Source of the DNA: an uncultured Clostridia bacterium
Lineage (GTDB): Bacteria; Bacillota; Clostridia; UBA1381
NCBI GenBank assembly: GCA_934462715.1
Contig: CAKSIJ010000007.1
Span: 62,001-126,000 of the forward strand
Length of the DNA stretch: 64,000 nucleotides
Direction of reading: 5' to 3'
The notes beneath the pieces are model-generated. The model was not told the DNA's origin, searched no databases, and was given only the letters and a program-made list of their open reading frames with translations. A program made the translations under genes and the position numbers. Below, in pieces: positions 52,648-60,709 of the stretch. Every line of letters starts with the position of its first letter. Within the stretch, counting starts at the first letter, position 1.

Positions 52648-54009
52648 TTAAATGTTATTATCCTCGCATTTTCGTATTTCGCAGGACATGAGCGTACCGA
52701 CTTGTGAAAATCTTCTGTCGCTTCTTATTCCCGCAACCCAAACTATATCGCCGCCGCACGTCAGAATCGGAACCTTGTTTCTTTTGCTGCGTTCAAGCTT
52801 AATATCGGTGAACAAATCGGAAAGTTTTTTTCTTCCTTTCATTCCGTAAGGATAAAAATAATCTCCGTTTATTTTGCTTCTTAGGGAAAAGCTTTTCGCA
52901 TCATCGGCATAAAAATATATTTTCTCCGCCGTGTTTTTTTTCTTTTGTTTCTCTCTTTTTATTTGCACAACAGCATTTATCTCGGGTATGAATTTTTCTT
53001 CGCCTATTGTCAAGGTATAAGAAAATGACTCGTTTTTATTGTCTGTTCCGATAAATTTAAGCTTTCCGTATTCAGCTGCCGCACTGATACCGCCCGGCAG
53101 ATTGATAACCTTGTTTGCTCCTCCCCCGATTAAATTCAAAACATCGTTAATATGCTTAACCGACAGCTTTTCGGGGCTTTTTCTGAAATTCCGGTACATA
53201 AGCTGAATAACACCCTTTATTATTGTGTTATGCTCTTTGAGCAAGCCCTCAATATCCGCTTTTCCCGAAGCGACGTATTTTCCGTACGCTTCGTCTGTGC
53301 ATTTTCCGATAAAATCGGCGGCTTCCTTAAACACCTCTGTATTTTCAGTCACCGTATCGACAAAACCGGGGTTAAGCTCTTTTTCAATCAGCGGCAGCAG
53401 ATGAAGTCTTATTTTATTTCGTGTGTAATCCGCTTCAAAATTTGTCTTATCCACAGCGAACTCATAATTATTTGATTTGCAGTAGTCCTCGATTTCGCTT
53501 TTGGTCAGTCCTATAACCGGTCTGATAATGTATGCGTCCCTTTTTGGGCTTATTCCGCACATTCCGTCAATGCCGCACCCTCTTGTCATGTGCAGAAGCA
53601 CAGACTCGGCAGAATCGTTTTTATTATGCGCCGTAGCTATTTTATTTATGTTTTGGCTTTTTCGTATTTCCTCAAAAAAACCGTATCTGATTTTTCTTCC
53701 GGCAAGCTCCGAGGACATTTTGTGCTTTGCGGCATACGCCGGAACATCGGCTTTTTTGACAAAGCACTTTATGTCGTTATCCTCGCAAAGCTTTTTAACA
53801 AAGTCCTCGTCCTTATCCGCTTCGGCTCTGATACCGTGATTTACGTGTGCGGCAAGCACTTCAAAGCCCATTTCATAGGAAAGCTTTATCAAAATATGCA
53901 GCATGGCGACAGAGTCGCTTCCGCCCGATAAAGCGCAAAGCACCCTGTCCCCCTGCCGGATCAAATCATATTCCGTTATTGTTCTTTTAACCTTATCAAC
54001 AGTATTCAT
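52648..54009 (-). CDS. tilS: tRNA(Ile)-lysidine synthetase
   Basis: 453 residues. TilS attaches lysine to C34 of tRNA-Ile(CAU), an essential step. The PP-loop is SGGSDS (28-33). AHNKNDSAESVLLHMTRGCG and DKTNFEADYTRNKIRLHLLP are strong family marks. The C-terminal domain carries KKLSDLFTDIKL and the end motif VAGIRSDRRFSQV. It heads the run tilS-ftsH-glmM-rnhA and onward. Start ATG 54009 has no strong ribosome binding site, which is common for first genes here. Confidence 0.92.
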   Translation of the reverse strand: MNTVDKVKRTITEYDLIRQGDRVLCALSGGSDSVAMLHILIKLSYEMGFEVLAAHVNHGIRAEADKDEDFVKKLCEDNDIKCFVKKADVPAYAAKHKMSSELAGRKIRYGFFEEIRKSQNINKIATAHNKNDSAESVLLHMTRGCGIDGMCGISPKRDAYIIRPVIGLTKSEIEDYCKSNNYEFAVDKTNFEADYTRNKIRLHLLPLIEKELNPGFVDTVTENTEVFKEAADFIGKCTDEAYGKYVASGKADIEGLLKEHNTIIKGVIQLMYRNFRKSPEKLSVKHINDVLNLIGGGANKVINLPGGISAAAEYGKLKFIGTDNKNESFSYTLTIGEEKFIPEINAVVQIKREKQKKKNTAEKIYFYADDAKSFSLRSKINGDYFYPYGMKGRKKLSDLFTDIKLERSKRNKVPILTCGGDIVWVAGIRSDRRFSQVGTLMSCEIRKCEDNNI

Positions 54010-54073
54010 ACATTAAAATATTAGCTCAAAATTGTTTTTATTTATCAACTATCCTATACTTTTCTTAAAATAA

Positions 54074-56143
54074 CTATTGATTAATAATTACTGTTTTCGT
54101 TTTATCTTCCCATTCAACGTTTGCTCCGAGCGCCTCCGACACTGCTCTTATCGGAACCATTGTTCTGTCATTCATCAGCCTTGCCGGAACATCGAGGTTT
54201 TTTTCTTCATTATTAACATAATATGTCTTATTTCCTATCGAAAACAGTACATAATCTTTATTTTTGCGTGCAATCACCGTACTTGTTGACGAATCCCAAT
54301 CCACCGACGCTCCGAGCGCTTCAAAAATTGCTCTCAAAGGAACGAGTGTTCGAGAGTCTATTATAACAGGCTTCTGATCAAAAGCAACCTCTTTGCCGTT
54401 AACCAGCACCTTTATTTCAACGTCCGCAGTCTGCGCATTTCCGCTTTGGGTATTTTCGTTTTCCTGCTTGTTGTTTACCTGCTGCTCTTGCTTCCTGTTA
54501 TTTTCGGGAGTTTTTTCAGTTACATTTTCGCCCGGATTTTCCGCTTTATTTATTACCAAATTATAGGTCTTTGAATAAACCTCGCTGCCGTCTGCCTCCG
54601 CCGTAACCTTTAAAGTATGGTTTCCCGATGAATACGGCGACAAATCAAGAGTTTTTGTGTACGGAATTGTATTTGACGATGCCGCCCATTTTCCGTCTAT
54701 GTAATAATTCACGTTAAACTTATCCTTGCCGAACACCTGAACATAAGTATTCAGTTCAATTCCCGTGCTGTATGCATTTATTGTATCGGTCAATTTTTTA
54801 TAGGATACGTTAACCTTATTTTCTGCACTTCCCTGAATAAATACGGGAAGCTTTGTCAGCTTTTCGTAGAGCGTCTTTATTTCAGCGTTGTTTTTAAGAG
54901 AATAATCGTTGACCTCGCCGTCAATGCTCTGGTCAAAATGAGCAATAAGCTTCACCTGAGGGTAAACCATCGGTATGTAGTTATAAAGCTCCTCCAGTCT
55001 TGTCTTTGCCCACTGAGTATCTTGTTCGTTCAGCGTGTATATGTAGTGTGAAGCTCCCGATTCCGAAAGCATTACCGGCTTATTCTTTGCAAATTTTTCA
55101 ATATTATCCTTTGCAAGCAGAACAGGCTGTGAGCTTGGTCCCGTGCCGAATACAACTTCAAGGTATTTCTTATCGTCACTGTAGTCCTTTACTCCTCTGA
55201 AATATTTCATCATGTAAAAAGACATTCCGATCCAGTCGACATACTCGTCCCCGGGATAATAATCTGATGCGTCAATATCCCAGCTCGATACCATGTTCGG
55301 CGAAAATACCATCGCTGCATTTTTTACATTATAGTGTATAATATCGGCTGTTTTTCTGAATGCGGCTTTAAACTGCTCCGGATCCGCTTTATTTTCCCAT
55401 ATATCAAACTCTGCTCCGAATCTGACATAATATTTTATATCCGGGTAATCGTTCAATAAATCCGCAACCAGATTCAGATATTCGTCACCGTTTACAACGT
55501 ACGGAATATCATATCCCTGGTTCGGCATATTCAAAGCAAATTCAACAGCCATTTTTCTTCTGTTTGCTTCTCTCAATTCCGCTCTTATCCAGTCAAAATT
55601 TCTGTCGCCGTATTCAAGGTATATAAGCTCCATCGAGCATTGTGACTGATCATATGTACTGTCGCCCGGAACGCCGTACAATACTCCCTGCTCCTGCTCG
55701 TTTTTTGCGCTGAAATAGCTTTGAGGCTCGTTTGTTTTCTCAAACAGCATTATATCGCTTTTAAAATTCTTTGCTTTCGCCCTTGCGATTTTGGCACTGT
55801 CGTCCCAGCCGAGCTTTTCGGCATACGGAATCTGCTTTTCGTACATTTCGGCACTGCTCTCGTAATCTCCCAGATGCTCATATGAATTTGCTATATGCTG
55901 ATACCTTGCGCAGATCCATTCGTCAACCGTCCGGTTTGACGGCTCGTTTTCAAGTATCGACAAATCTATCAATCCGTACTTGATTATATTTTCATAGTCA
56001 TTGCTTTCCAATGCGGCGGCATACTTGTTGAATGACGCCCATATTTCCTTAGGCGGCTCATACTTTGCAAATGCGGTAAAGCCGCAGCAGTTAACCATTG
56101 ACGCACCGCAGAGCAGTGCTGCCGTTAAATTCTTTACTTTCAT
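54074..56143 (-). CDS. Secreted GH26-like protein with C-terminal stalk domain
   Basis: 689 residues. Signal peptide 1-26 (FTAFA). Residues about 30-130 look like TPR helices (YQHIANSYEHLGDYESSAEMY). Residues about 150-425 resemble GH26 beta-mannanases: YYVRFGAEFDIWENKADPEQ (acid/base Glu), DASDYYPGDEYVDWIGMSFY and PVMLSESGASHYIY (nucleophile Glu). An Ig-like domain (about 440-535), a Glu/Asn/Gln-rich linker (about 540-575) and a stalk domain (SRTLVPLRAIFEALGASVDW, DRTMVPIRAVSEALGANVEW) follow. The stalk domain is thought to hold proteins at the surface. Substrate unknown; mannan-like polysaccharide is the family default. Single gene. Confidence 0.7.
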   Translation of the reverse strand: MKVKNLTAALLCGASMVNCCGFTAFAKYEPPKEIWASFNKYAAALESNDYENIIKYGLIDLSILENEPSNRTVDEWICARYQHIANSYEHLGDYESSAEMYEKQIPYAEKLGWDDSAKIARAKAKNFKSDIMLFEKTNEPQSYFSAKNEQEQGVLYGVPGDSTYDQSQCSMELIYLEYGDRNFDWIRAELREANRRKMAVEFALNMPNQGYDIPYVVNGDEYLNLVADLLNDYPDIKYYVRFGAEFDIWENKADPEQFKAAFRKTADIIHYNVKNAAMVFSPNMVSSWDIDASDYYPGDEYVDWIGMSFYMMKYFRGVKDYSDDKKYLEVVFGTGPSSQPVLLAKDNIEKFAKNKPVMLSESGASHYIYTLNEQDTQWAKTRLEELYNYIPMVYPQVKLIAHFDQSIDGEVNDYSLKNNAEIKTLYEKLTKLPVFIQGSAENKVNVSYKKLTDTINAYSTGIELNTYVQVFGKDKFNVNYYIDGKWAASSNTIPYTKTLDLSPYSSGNHTLKVTAEADGSEVYSKTYNLVINKAENPGENVTEKTPENNRKQEQQVNNKQENENTQSGNAQTADVEIKVLVNGKEVAFDQKPVIIDSRTLVPLRAIFEALGASVDWDSSTSTVIARKNKDYVLFSIGNKTYYVNNEEKNLDVPARLMNDRTMVPIRAVSEALGANVEWEDKTKTVIINQ

Positions 56144-56282
56144 CTATCCTCTCCCTTTCCGTGCATAAGCACAAAACATATTACTACCATTATATATTTT
56201 CACATAAAATTATCGTTTTGTCAATATTAATGTCAAATTTATTTCATAAAAACAGCATTTTTGTATTATTTTATATTACTTA

Positions 56283-56311
56283 TTGCTTTTATTTTTGTGT
56301 TGTGGTATAAT
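56283..56311 (+). promoter_or_regulatory. Promoter of the DUF6062 gene
   Basis: TTGCTT (56283-56288), 17 bases, TATAAT (56306-56311). The leader of about 100 bases contains a small hairpin (CATAAAA-TACG-TTTTATG). Confidence 0.65.
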
Positions 56312-56416
56312 AGTTACAAAATTGTCCGTCAAATAATTTTTCAGTATTTTTTAAGTCATAAAATACGTTTTATGCGGCGGCATTATTTTTATAAAACCCC
56401 CGAAAGGTGCTTGACT

Positions 56417-57172
56417 ATGAAAGAAAAAATATATACAATACCGGTTAATGACGCATTTTCCGAAAACTGTGAGTGTCCTCTGTGCTTTCTTGAAAAAAAG
56501 CTTGAAGAAGAAGCGGTGGCCTACACTCTCGGCGCGGCAATGATGGAACCCGATTACCGCATAAAATCAAACGAACGCGGATTTTGCCGCAGACATTATC
56601 CTATGCTGATAAGCAAGCAAAACAAATTGAGCCTTTCTCTGATTCTCGATACGCACCTCAACGAAATGAGGGAAAAGCTCAAGACCTTTGAAAAAGATGT
56701 TTTATCAGAATCGGCGGAGAAAAAATCATTATTCAAAAAGAAAGCTTTTCTGCCGGATAACGGCATGACCGCTATGCTGAGTGATTCCGAACATTCGTGC
56801 ATTATATGTGAGAAAATATCCAATACCGTTGAACGCTATACAGAGGTAATATTTTATCTGTGGAAAAACGAGCCCTCTTTTCGAAAAAAAATAGCAAATG
56901 GCAAGGGATTCTGCCTTCCGCATTTCAATATGCTCTGTAAAAGTGCTTACGGCAGCTTAGACAGCAAACGTGCAGCTGAATTTGTAAAGGAAATATATAA
57001 AAAGGAACTGAGTGAGCTTGACCGTATTCAGGAGGAAATCCACCGCTTTACCTTAAAATTCGATTACCGAAATAAGAACATTGAGCTTGGCACGGCGGTG
57101 GATTCGCCCCTGCGGACCATTGAAAAGCTTTCCGGCTATATCGGCAGCGATGAAAAAAAACAGAGTGATTAA
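56417..57172 (+). CDS. DUF6062 family Cys-rich cytoplasmic protein
   Basis: 251 residues from ATG 56417 with GAAAGGTG upstream. It has two halves with the same layout: ECPLCFLEKKLEEEAV, then GFCRRHYPML; and CIICEKISNTVERY, then GFCLPHFNML. The paired CxxC...CxxH pattern suggests two metal sites. The family is widespread in Clostridia and has no known function. No signal peptide or membrane segment. It is a single gene ending in three stacked hairpins. Confidence 0.75.
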   Translation: MKEKIYTIPVNDAFSENCECPLCFLEKKLEEEAVAYTLGAAMMEPDYRIKSNERGFCRRHYPMLISKQNKLSLSLILDTHLNEMREKLKTFEKDVLSESAEKKSLFKKKAFLPDNGMTAMLSDSEHSCIICEKISNTVERYTEVIFYLWKNEPSFRKKIANGKGFCLPHFNMLCKSAYGSLDSKRAAEFVKEIYKKELSELDRIQEEIHRFTLKFDYRNKNIELGTAVDSPLRTIEKLSGYIGSDEKKQSD

Positions 57173-57241
57173 CCACTCTGTCCAGACCGCTGACAAAGGC
57201 AAAGTCAGCGGTCTGGGGGCTGTCGCCTATGCGGCAGCCCC
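57161..57241 (+). terminator. Three consecutive hairpins after the DUF6062 gene
   Basis: CAGAGTG/CACTCTG around the stop codon (57161-57180); a perfect 12-bp stem CAGACCGCTGAC/GTCAGCGGTCTG (57183-57215); then GGGGCTG/CAGCCCC (57215-57241), followed by AAAAAATTGATTTTT. They probably terminate this gene and the remnant converging from the right. Confidence 0.65.
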
Positions 57242-57255
57242 GAAAAAATTGATTT

Positions 57256-57952
57256 TTAGTTGTTTTCGGCAAGCTGTGACTCAATGCTTGTGCAGAACGA
57301 CATTAATACTCTGTCTTTCCATAAAAATCCTTTGAGCTTACTTGCATTGCTGCCCGAAATCGATACGCTCTCTGCTGCGAAGTTCGTTATCGGATTCATT
57401 CTAACATCTATGAGCTTACCGTTTGAATCATAAGACGCGCGATAACTGACATTGTATCGCCGTAATTGGTAACAAATACGGTATTATTTGAAAAGCTTTC
57501 ATCAGCATTTGCATTTTTAAGTCTGTATTTTACAACAAGCTTGCCCTCCATGCCCTGGAACTGCGGTGTAAGCATGAGTGAAAACCTCTGTGACTTCGGA
57601 ATGTTTACAGCTCCGTCCTTTACAGTTCTGCCTGCGTCGCTTGCCTTGAAATCAAGATATGAGTTGTTGATTGTATCAACAGAAATGCCGTCATACTCAA
57701 ACTCTGTTTTAAATTTCTTAAATTCCGAAACGGCGGCAGAATCGGCAGGATAAACCTTTAACGATATTGATGTGCCGGCAGGAGTCTCTCTTGCGCCGAA
57801 TTGCGGAAGCCTGTCCTGTAATATCCGTTATCGTCTGATGCATTGTCCTGTATTGTAAAACGTACGACTTCGTTGTTTGACGAGTCTTTCATTACTATCA
57901 GAAGATTTATCGCCGTTATGTTAGTTATGTCGGTTGAAGAATTAAAGCGGTT
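57256..57952 (-). pseudogene. C-terminal remnant of an extracellular protein, two frameshifts
   Basis: Three pieces in different frames read as one protein: DITNITAINLLIVMKDSSNN up to DNGYYRTGF; then LPQFGARETPAGTSISLKV...LKNANADESFSNNTVFVTNYGD; then SYRASYDSNGKLIDVRMNP ... SGSNASKLKGFLWKD to TAA at 57256. The frame changes lie at about 57795-57825 and 57437-57460. The last segment matches the C-terminal domain often seen on large secreted clostridial polysaccharide-binding proteins. A stop (TGA) closes the frame at 57953-57955. It has lost its N-terminal part, and codon use is still gene-like, so decay is recent. Confidence 0.6.
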
Positions 57953-57955
57953 TCA

Positions 57956-58227
57956 GAATTTTGGGTAAATTTCGACTGCACATTTATTGACATTCCCACG
58001 ATCAAATAAGCATGAAAGAATATATAGACCCGTTTATGGGTGGCAAGAATAAGTAAGCAAAAATAAACAGCCGCACGTGAGCGGCTGCTTGTGATAGTAA
58101 TGCGGCGACAAACTTTCAGTGCCTCTTAGAGAGGCTAAGCCTGTAATAGCCCCCTATAGGGGCAGTGCAAACCATCGGTTTACTGGTGGTTTTGATTAAA
58201 TATTCACTCTTAACTTGAATTTTGGGT
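57956..58227. other. Structured non-coding segment between 11-base direct repeats
   Basis: GAATTTTGGGT occurs at 57956-57966 and 58217-58227. Between them on the plus strand are a short coding-like tail ending at TAA near 57999, a 14-codon ORF (MKEYIDPFMGGKNK), a terminator-type hairpin CAGCCGC/GCGGCTG (58068-58087), and from 58094 to 58200 a row of hairpins: GCCTCT/AGAGGC, CCCCTAT/ATAGGGG followed by CAGTGCAAACC, and ACCATCGG-TTTA-CTGGTGGT followed by TTTTGATT. The arrangement recalls the 3' end of an IS200/IS605-type element or a guide-RNA-like transcript, but no transposase or nuclease gene is present. Right of it (58228-58303) nothing is recognised. Confidence 0.35.
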
Positions 58228-58303
58228 GCAGATTTTTTGGAAAGTAAAAAAGGCGATTTGTCAATTGTTGAAATTTTCATTCCGGACAGTCCCAACGCTG
58301 ATA

Positions 58304-59317
58304 TTATGCCTTTTCGTCATAGTCTTTCCAAAAGCTTTTAACCTCACGTTCGTAATTTACCTTATCAACCAAATAGCTTTGCGAATGACCTGCGCCCGGA
58401 ACAACCAAAAGTCTTTTAGGCGCATTGCAGGCTTTGTAATTTTCGTAGGTCATCTCAATCGGGACAAACTCATCATCGGAGCCGTGAACAAACAGCACCG
58501 GAACGGTATTTTCTCTGAGTGCTTCCGTTGTGGAATAAGCGTCTGCCGTAAGCTGAATTTTCTTTTCACACAAACGGTTGATATATTTCAGGTGAAGCGG
58601 ACCGTACGGCAAATGCATATTATTTTTTGCTACGTGCTTCCAGATTGCCTGTGCGGAAGTAAATCCGCAGTCAGCCATTATTCCGTGAACATTATCGGGA
58701 AGCTTGAAGCCTGAGGTCATAAGCACTGTTGCGGCGCCCATTGATACGCCGGCAAGATATATCGGAAGTCGGTCCGGATTGCTTTCGTTAATGCGGTAAA
58801 TCCAGTCAAGACAGTCATATCTTTCAATCATGCCGAAGCCCATATATTCGCCGCCGCTGTTATTTTGACCTCTCTGTTCAACATAAAGCACGCTACATCC
58901 GTTTTTATGCCAGAATTCAGAGATAGGTCCGAAATCCTTTGACCATGACGAACGCCAGCCGTGCATAGCGATTATTATTCTTCTGTCATCATCACGGTGA
59001 TGGTAATGAGCAATCAGCTTTTCGCCGTCATGACCGTTGATTTCAAGTGTTTCAAGCTCACTGTTAACCAATCTGCCCTCCATTGCTTCAAGCTTGGAAT
59101 CAAATTCCGTAACCTTTTTTTCGCCGGATATGTTTCTTTTTTTCATGCTTGACGGTGCTTCTCTGTCAAGTGCGGTGTTTACCAATGATTTGGTTATACG
59201 GTGTGACACAAGTCCTGCCGTTACCGCTCCTGCAATTACAGCACCCGTTCCGAGCAGAAGAGCTTTTGTTCCGTTTGTGATTTTGCCGATTTTCTTTATT
59301 TGATTTATTTTTTTCAT
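58304..59317 (-). CDS. Alpha/beta hydrolase, membrane-anchored
   Basis: 337 residues. The N-terminal 40 include one hydrophobic segment (ALLLGTGAVIAGAVTAGLV), probably an anchor. The hydrolase fold shows IIAMHGWRSSW (oxyanion), nucleophile Ser in LAGVSMGAATV, acid in HGSDDEFVP and catalytic His in VPGAGHSQSY. Related to the 'alpha/beta fold hydrolase' group with BAAT- or S9-like folds that cleave esters or peptides. ATG 59317 has GGAGGATCATT upstream. It is an intact single gene in a decayed region. Substrate unknown. Confidence 0.82.
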   Translation of the reverse strand: MKKINQIKKIGKITNGTKALLLGTGAVIAGAVTAGLVSHRITKSLVNTALDREAPSSMKKRNISGEKKVTEFDSKLEAMEGRLVNSELETLEINGHDGEKLIAHYHHRDDDRRIIIAMHGWRSSWSKDFGPISEFWHKNGCSVLYVEQRGQNNSGGEYMGFGMIERYDCLDWIYRINESNPDRLPIYLAGVSMGAATVLMTSGFKLPDNVHGIMADCGFTSAQAIWKHVAKNNMHLPYGPLHLKYINRLCEKKIQLTADAYSTTEALRENTVPVLFVHGSDDEFVPIEMTYENYKACNAPKRLLVVPGAGHSQSYLVDKVNYEREVKSFWKDYDEKA

Positions 59318-59594
59318 AATGATCCTCCATTCCGCAATTATGCAGTATAAAGCCTTAACATATTTATATTATATAGCTTTTTTTTAAAATATTCAAGTAT
59401 ATTCCTGTTTTTTTAAATTATGTTAATAATATATCTGATTTTGTGTTGATTTAGGGACATTTAATGAGCAAAATGACTTTTAAGCTTCAGATACCTAACT
59501 TGTATGTATTTTACGAATAATCAAAGCTGCCGGTTTACCGATGGTTTTTATTGAGAATTTCCGCGTCGGTTCGGCTCGGACTTCGGGCGCAAGA
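59318..59594. other. Intergenic region without a gene
   Basis: The part nearest the hydrolase is AT-rich and may hold its promoter. An 18-codon frame (MSKMTFKLQIPNLYVFYE) at 59465 has no ribosome binding site. At 59527-59550 the sequence CGGTTTACCGATGGTTTTTATT resembles the end of the structured segment at 58170-58195, suggesting another remnant of the same element. Confidence 0.35.
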
Positions 59595-59624
59595 AATCGG
59601 CAAGTGCGAAAATACTTGCCGATT
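59595..59624 (-). terminator. Terminator of the flavin reductase gene
   Basis: A perfect 11-bp stem AATCGGCAAGT/ACTTGCCGATT with an 8-base loop, followed by TTCTTGC on the minus strand. Both stem and flanks resemble the hairpin at 41094-41125. Confidence 0.6.
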
Positions 59625-59659
59625 CTCTTTATTATCCGTTCAACAAATAAATTACTCCC

Positions 59660-60205
59660 TCAAGCCTTAATACTTTTCCCCATATTATAAGCGTCTTTCA
59701 TTGCCTGTGTGTTTTTCACTTCGCCGGGAGTGTAAGCTCCGCTGGCAATGATAACTCCTTTTTCAACCGCACCGTCAACGCAGTCGGCATATCCTCTGAA
59801 ACAGGCAAGAGTTGTATCGGCGGACGAATCGGATGTATCTGCCATAGTTACAATGTAGTATAATTCCTTGTTCTTCACTTCAAGCCAGCGTGCAACGGTT
59901 CGGTCTATAACCGCTTTAAGCTGTGCGTCAATTGAATAGAAGTAGACAGGGCTTGCAAGCACCAATACATCTGCATCTATCATTTTCTGCAAAACCTCTG
60001 CCATATCGTCTTTTTGAACGCATTTTCCGCCGTGGGAGCTGCAATAATAGCATCCCAGGCAGGGCGCAATTTTTTTGGTTGCAACTCTTATTTTCTCAAC
60101 AACATTTCCCGATTCTTTTGCTCCTTTCATAAATTCGTCGCATAATATATCGGAGTTGCCGTTTTTTCTCGGACTTCCCGATAAAATCAAAACTTTTTTG
60201 CTCAT
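59660..60205 (-). CDS. Flavodoxin-fold NAD(P)H-dependent oxidoreductase
   Basis: 181 residues from ATG 60205, after GAGAGGTAAATTCT. The FMN-phosphate loop is LSGSPRKNGNSD. APCLGCYYCSSHGGKCVQKDDM carries the Cys-rich insert (CxxCxxC) often seen in the iron-sulfur flavoprotein-like and multimeric flavodoxin WrbA relatives, and SPVYFYSIDAQLKAVIDR contacts FMN. It reduces quinones, flavins or an electron carrier in the cytoplasm. A broken aldo/keto reductase lies upstream on the same strand and may once have formed a pair with it. Confidence 0.83.
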   Translation of the reverse strand: MSKKVLILSGSPRKNGNSDILCDEFMKGAKESGNVVEKIRVATKKIAPCLGCYYCSSHGGKCVQKDDMAEVLQKMIDADVLVLASPVYFYSIDAQLKAVIDRTVARWLEVKNKELYYIVTMADTSDSSADTTLACFRGYADCVDGAVEKGVIIASGAYTPGEVKNTQAMKDAYNMGKSIKA

Positions 60206-60224
60206 AGAATTTACCTCTCTTTCT

Positions 60225-60647
60225 TTATTCATGAAGTTTAAGATTATGAAGCATTGTCACAAATTCGAGGTCATAGTAGTTTACGATCTCACTCTTGCCC
60301 GTATCGAGCTTTGAGATTTTTTTCCTTATCTTCTCCGGAAAGCGTGAAATCCAAATGACAAAATTTTGCTCCATTCTTTCCTTGTGCGTGGTTTTCGGAA
60401 TTACAGTCATGCTGCGCTGAACATTCCGCCAGAGCACAACCTGGGCGGCGCTTTTTTGTCCTTCATAGCTTGCGCCCTGTACCCGGAGCTTTGTTGTGAT
60501 AAAAAGCTCATCTCGCGGAACACCGCATTTTTTGATTGCCGCTCCGACTGCTTCTTCGTTTCTGTATGCCGCCGATGTGTCAATCAAACGATAACCTGTT
60601 TCGATCGCTTCAAGCACTGCTTTTTCACATTCCGCACTGTCAGACAC
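60225..60647 (-). pseudogene. Aldo/keto reductase with N-terminal and internal deletions
   Basis: The frame opens with SDSAECEKAVLEAIETGYRL and IDTSAAYRNEEAVGAAIKK, then LFITTKLRVQGASYEG, and jumps straight to QKSAAQVVLWRN, TVIPKTTHKERMEQN and a normal C-terminus MLHNLKLHE. A complete enzyme of this subgroup is about 280 residues, so roughly 120 central residues including the catalytic His are missing. The first ~15 residues are also cut off by TGA just upstream (VFQVSD continues the expected N-terminus). LWRN replaces the usual LRWN. It cannot be an active reductase. Confidence 0.8.
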
Positions 60648-60709
60648 CTGAAATACTCATATTATTGTAATTTATTTAATATTTCAAATTTGATCCTGTC
60701 TACTTGATT

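Noticed and set aside
57466..57753. A 95-codon plus-strand frame
   Set aside because: The minus strand of the same segment reads as a continuous secreted-protein fragment with sensible codons, so this frame is its shadow.
58226..58714. A 162-codon plus-strand frame overlapping the alpha/beta hydrolase
   Set aside because: The opposite strand carries all catalytic motifs of the hydrolase. Only the first part (before 58304) is free, and it gives no recognisable protein.
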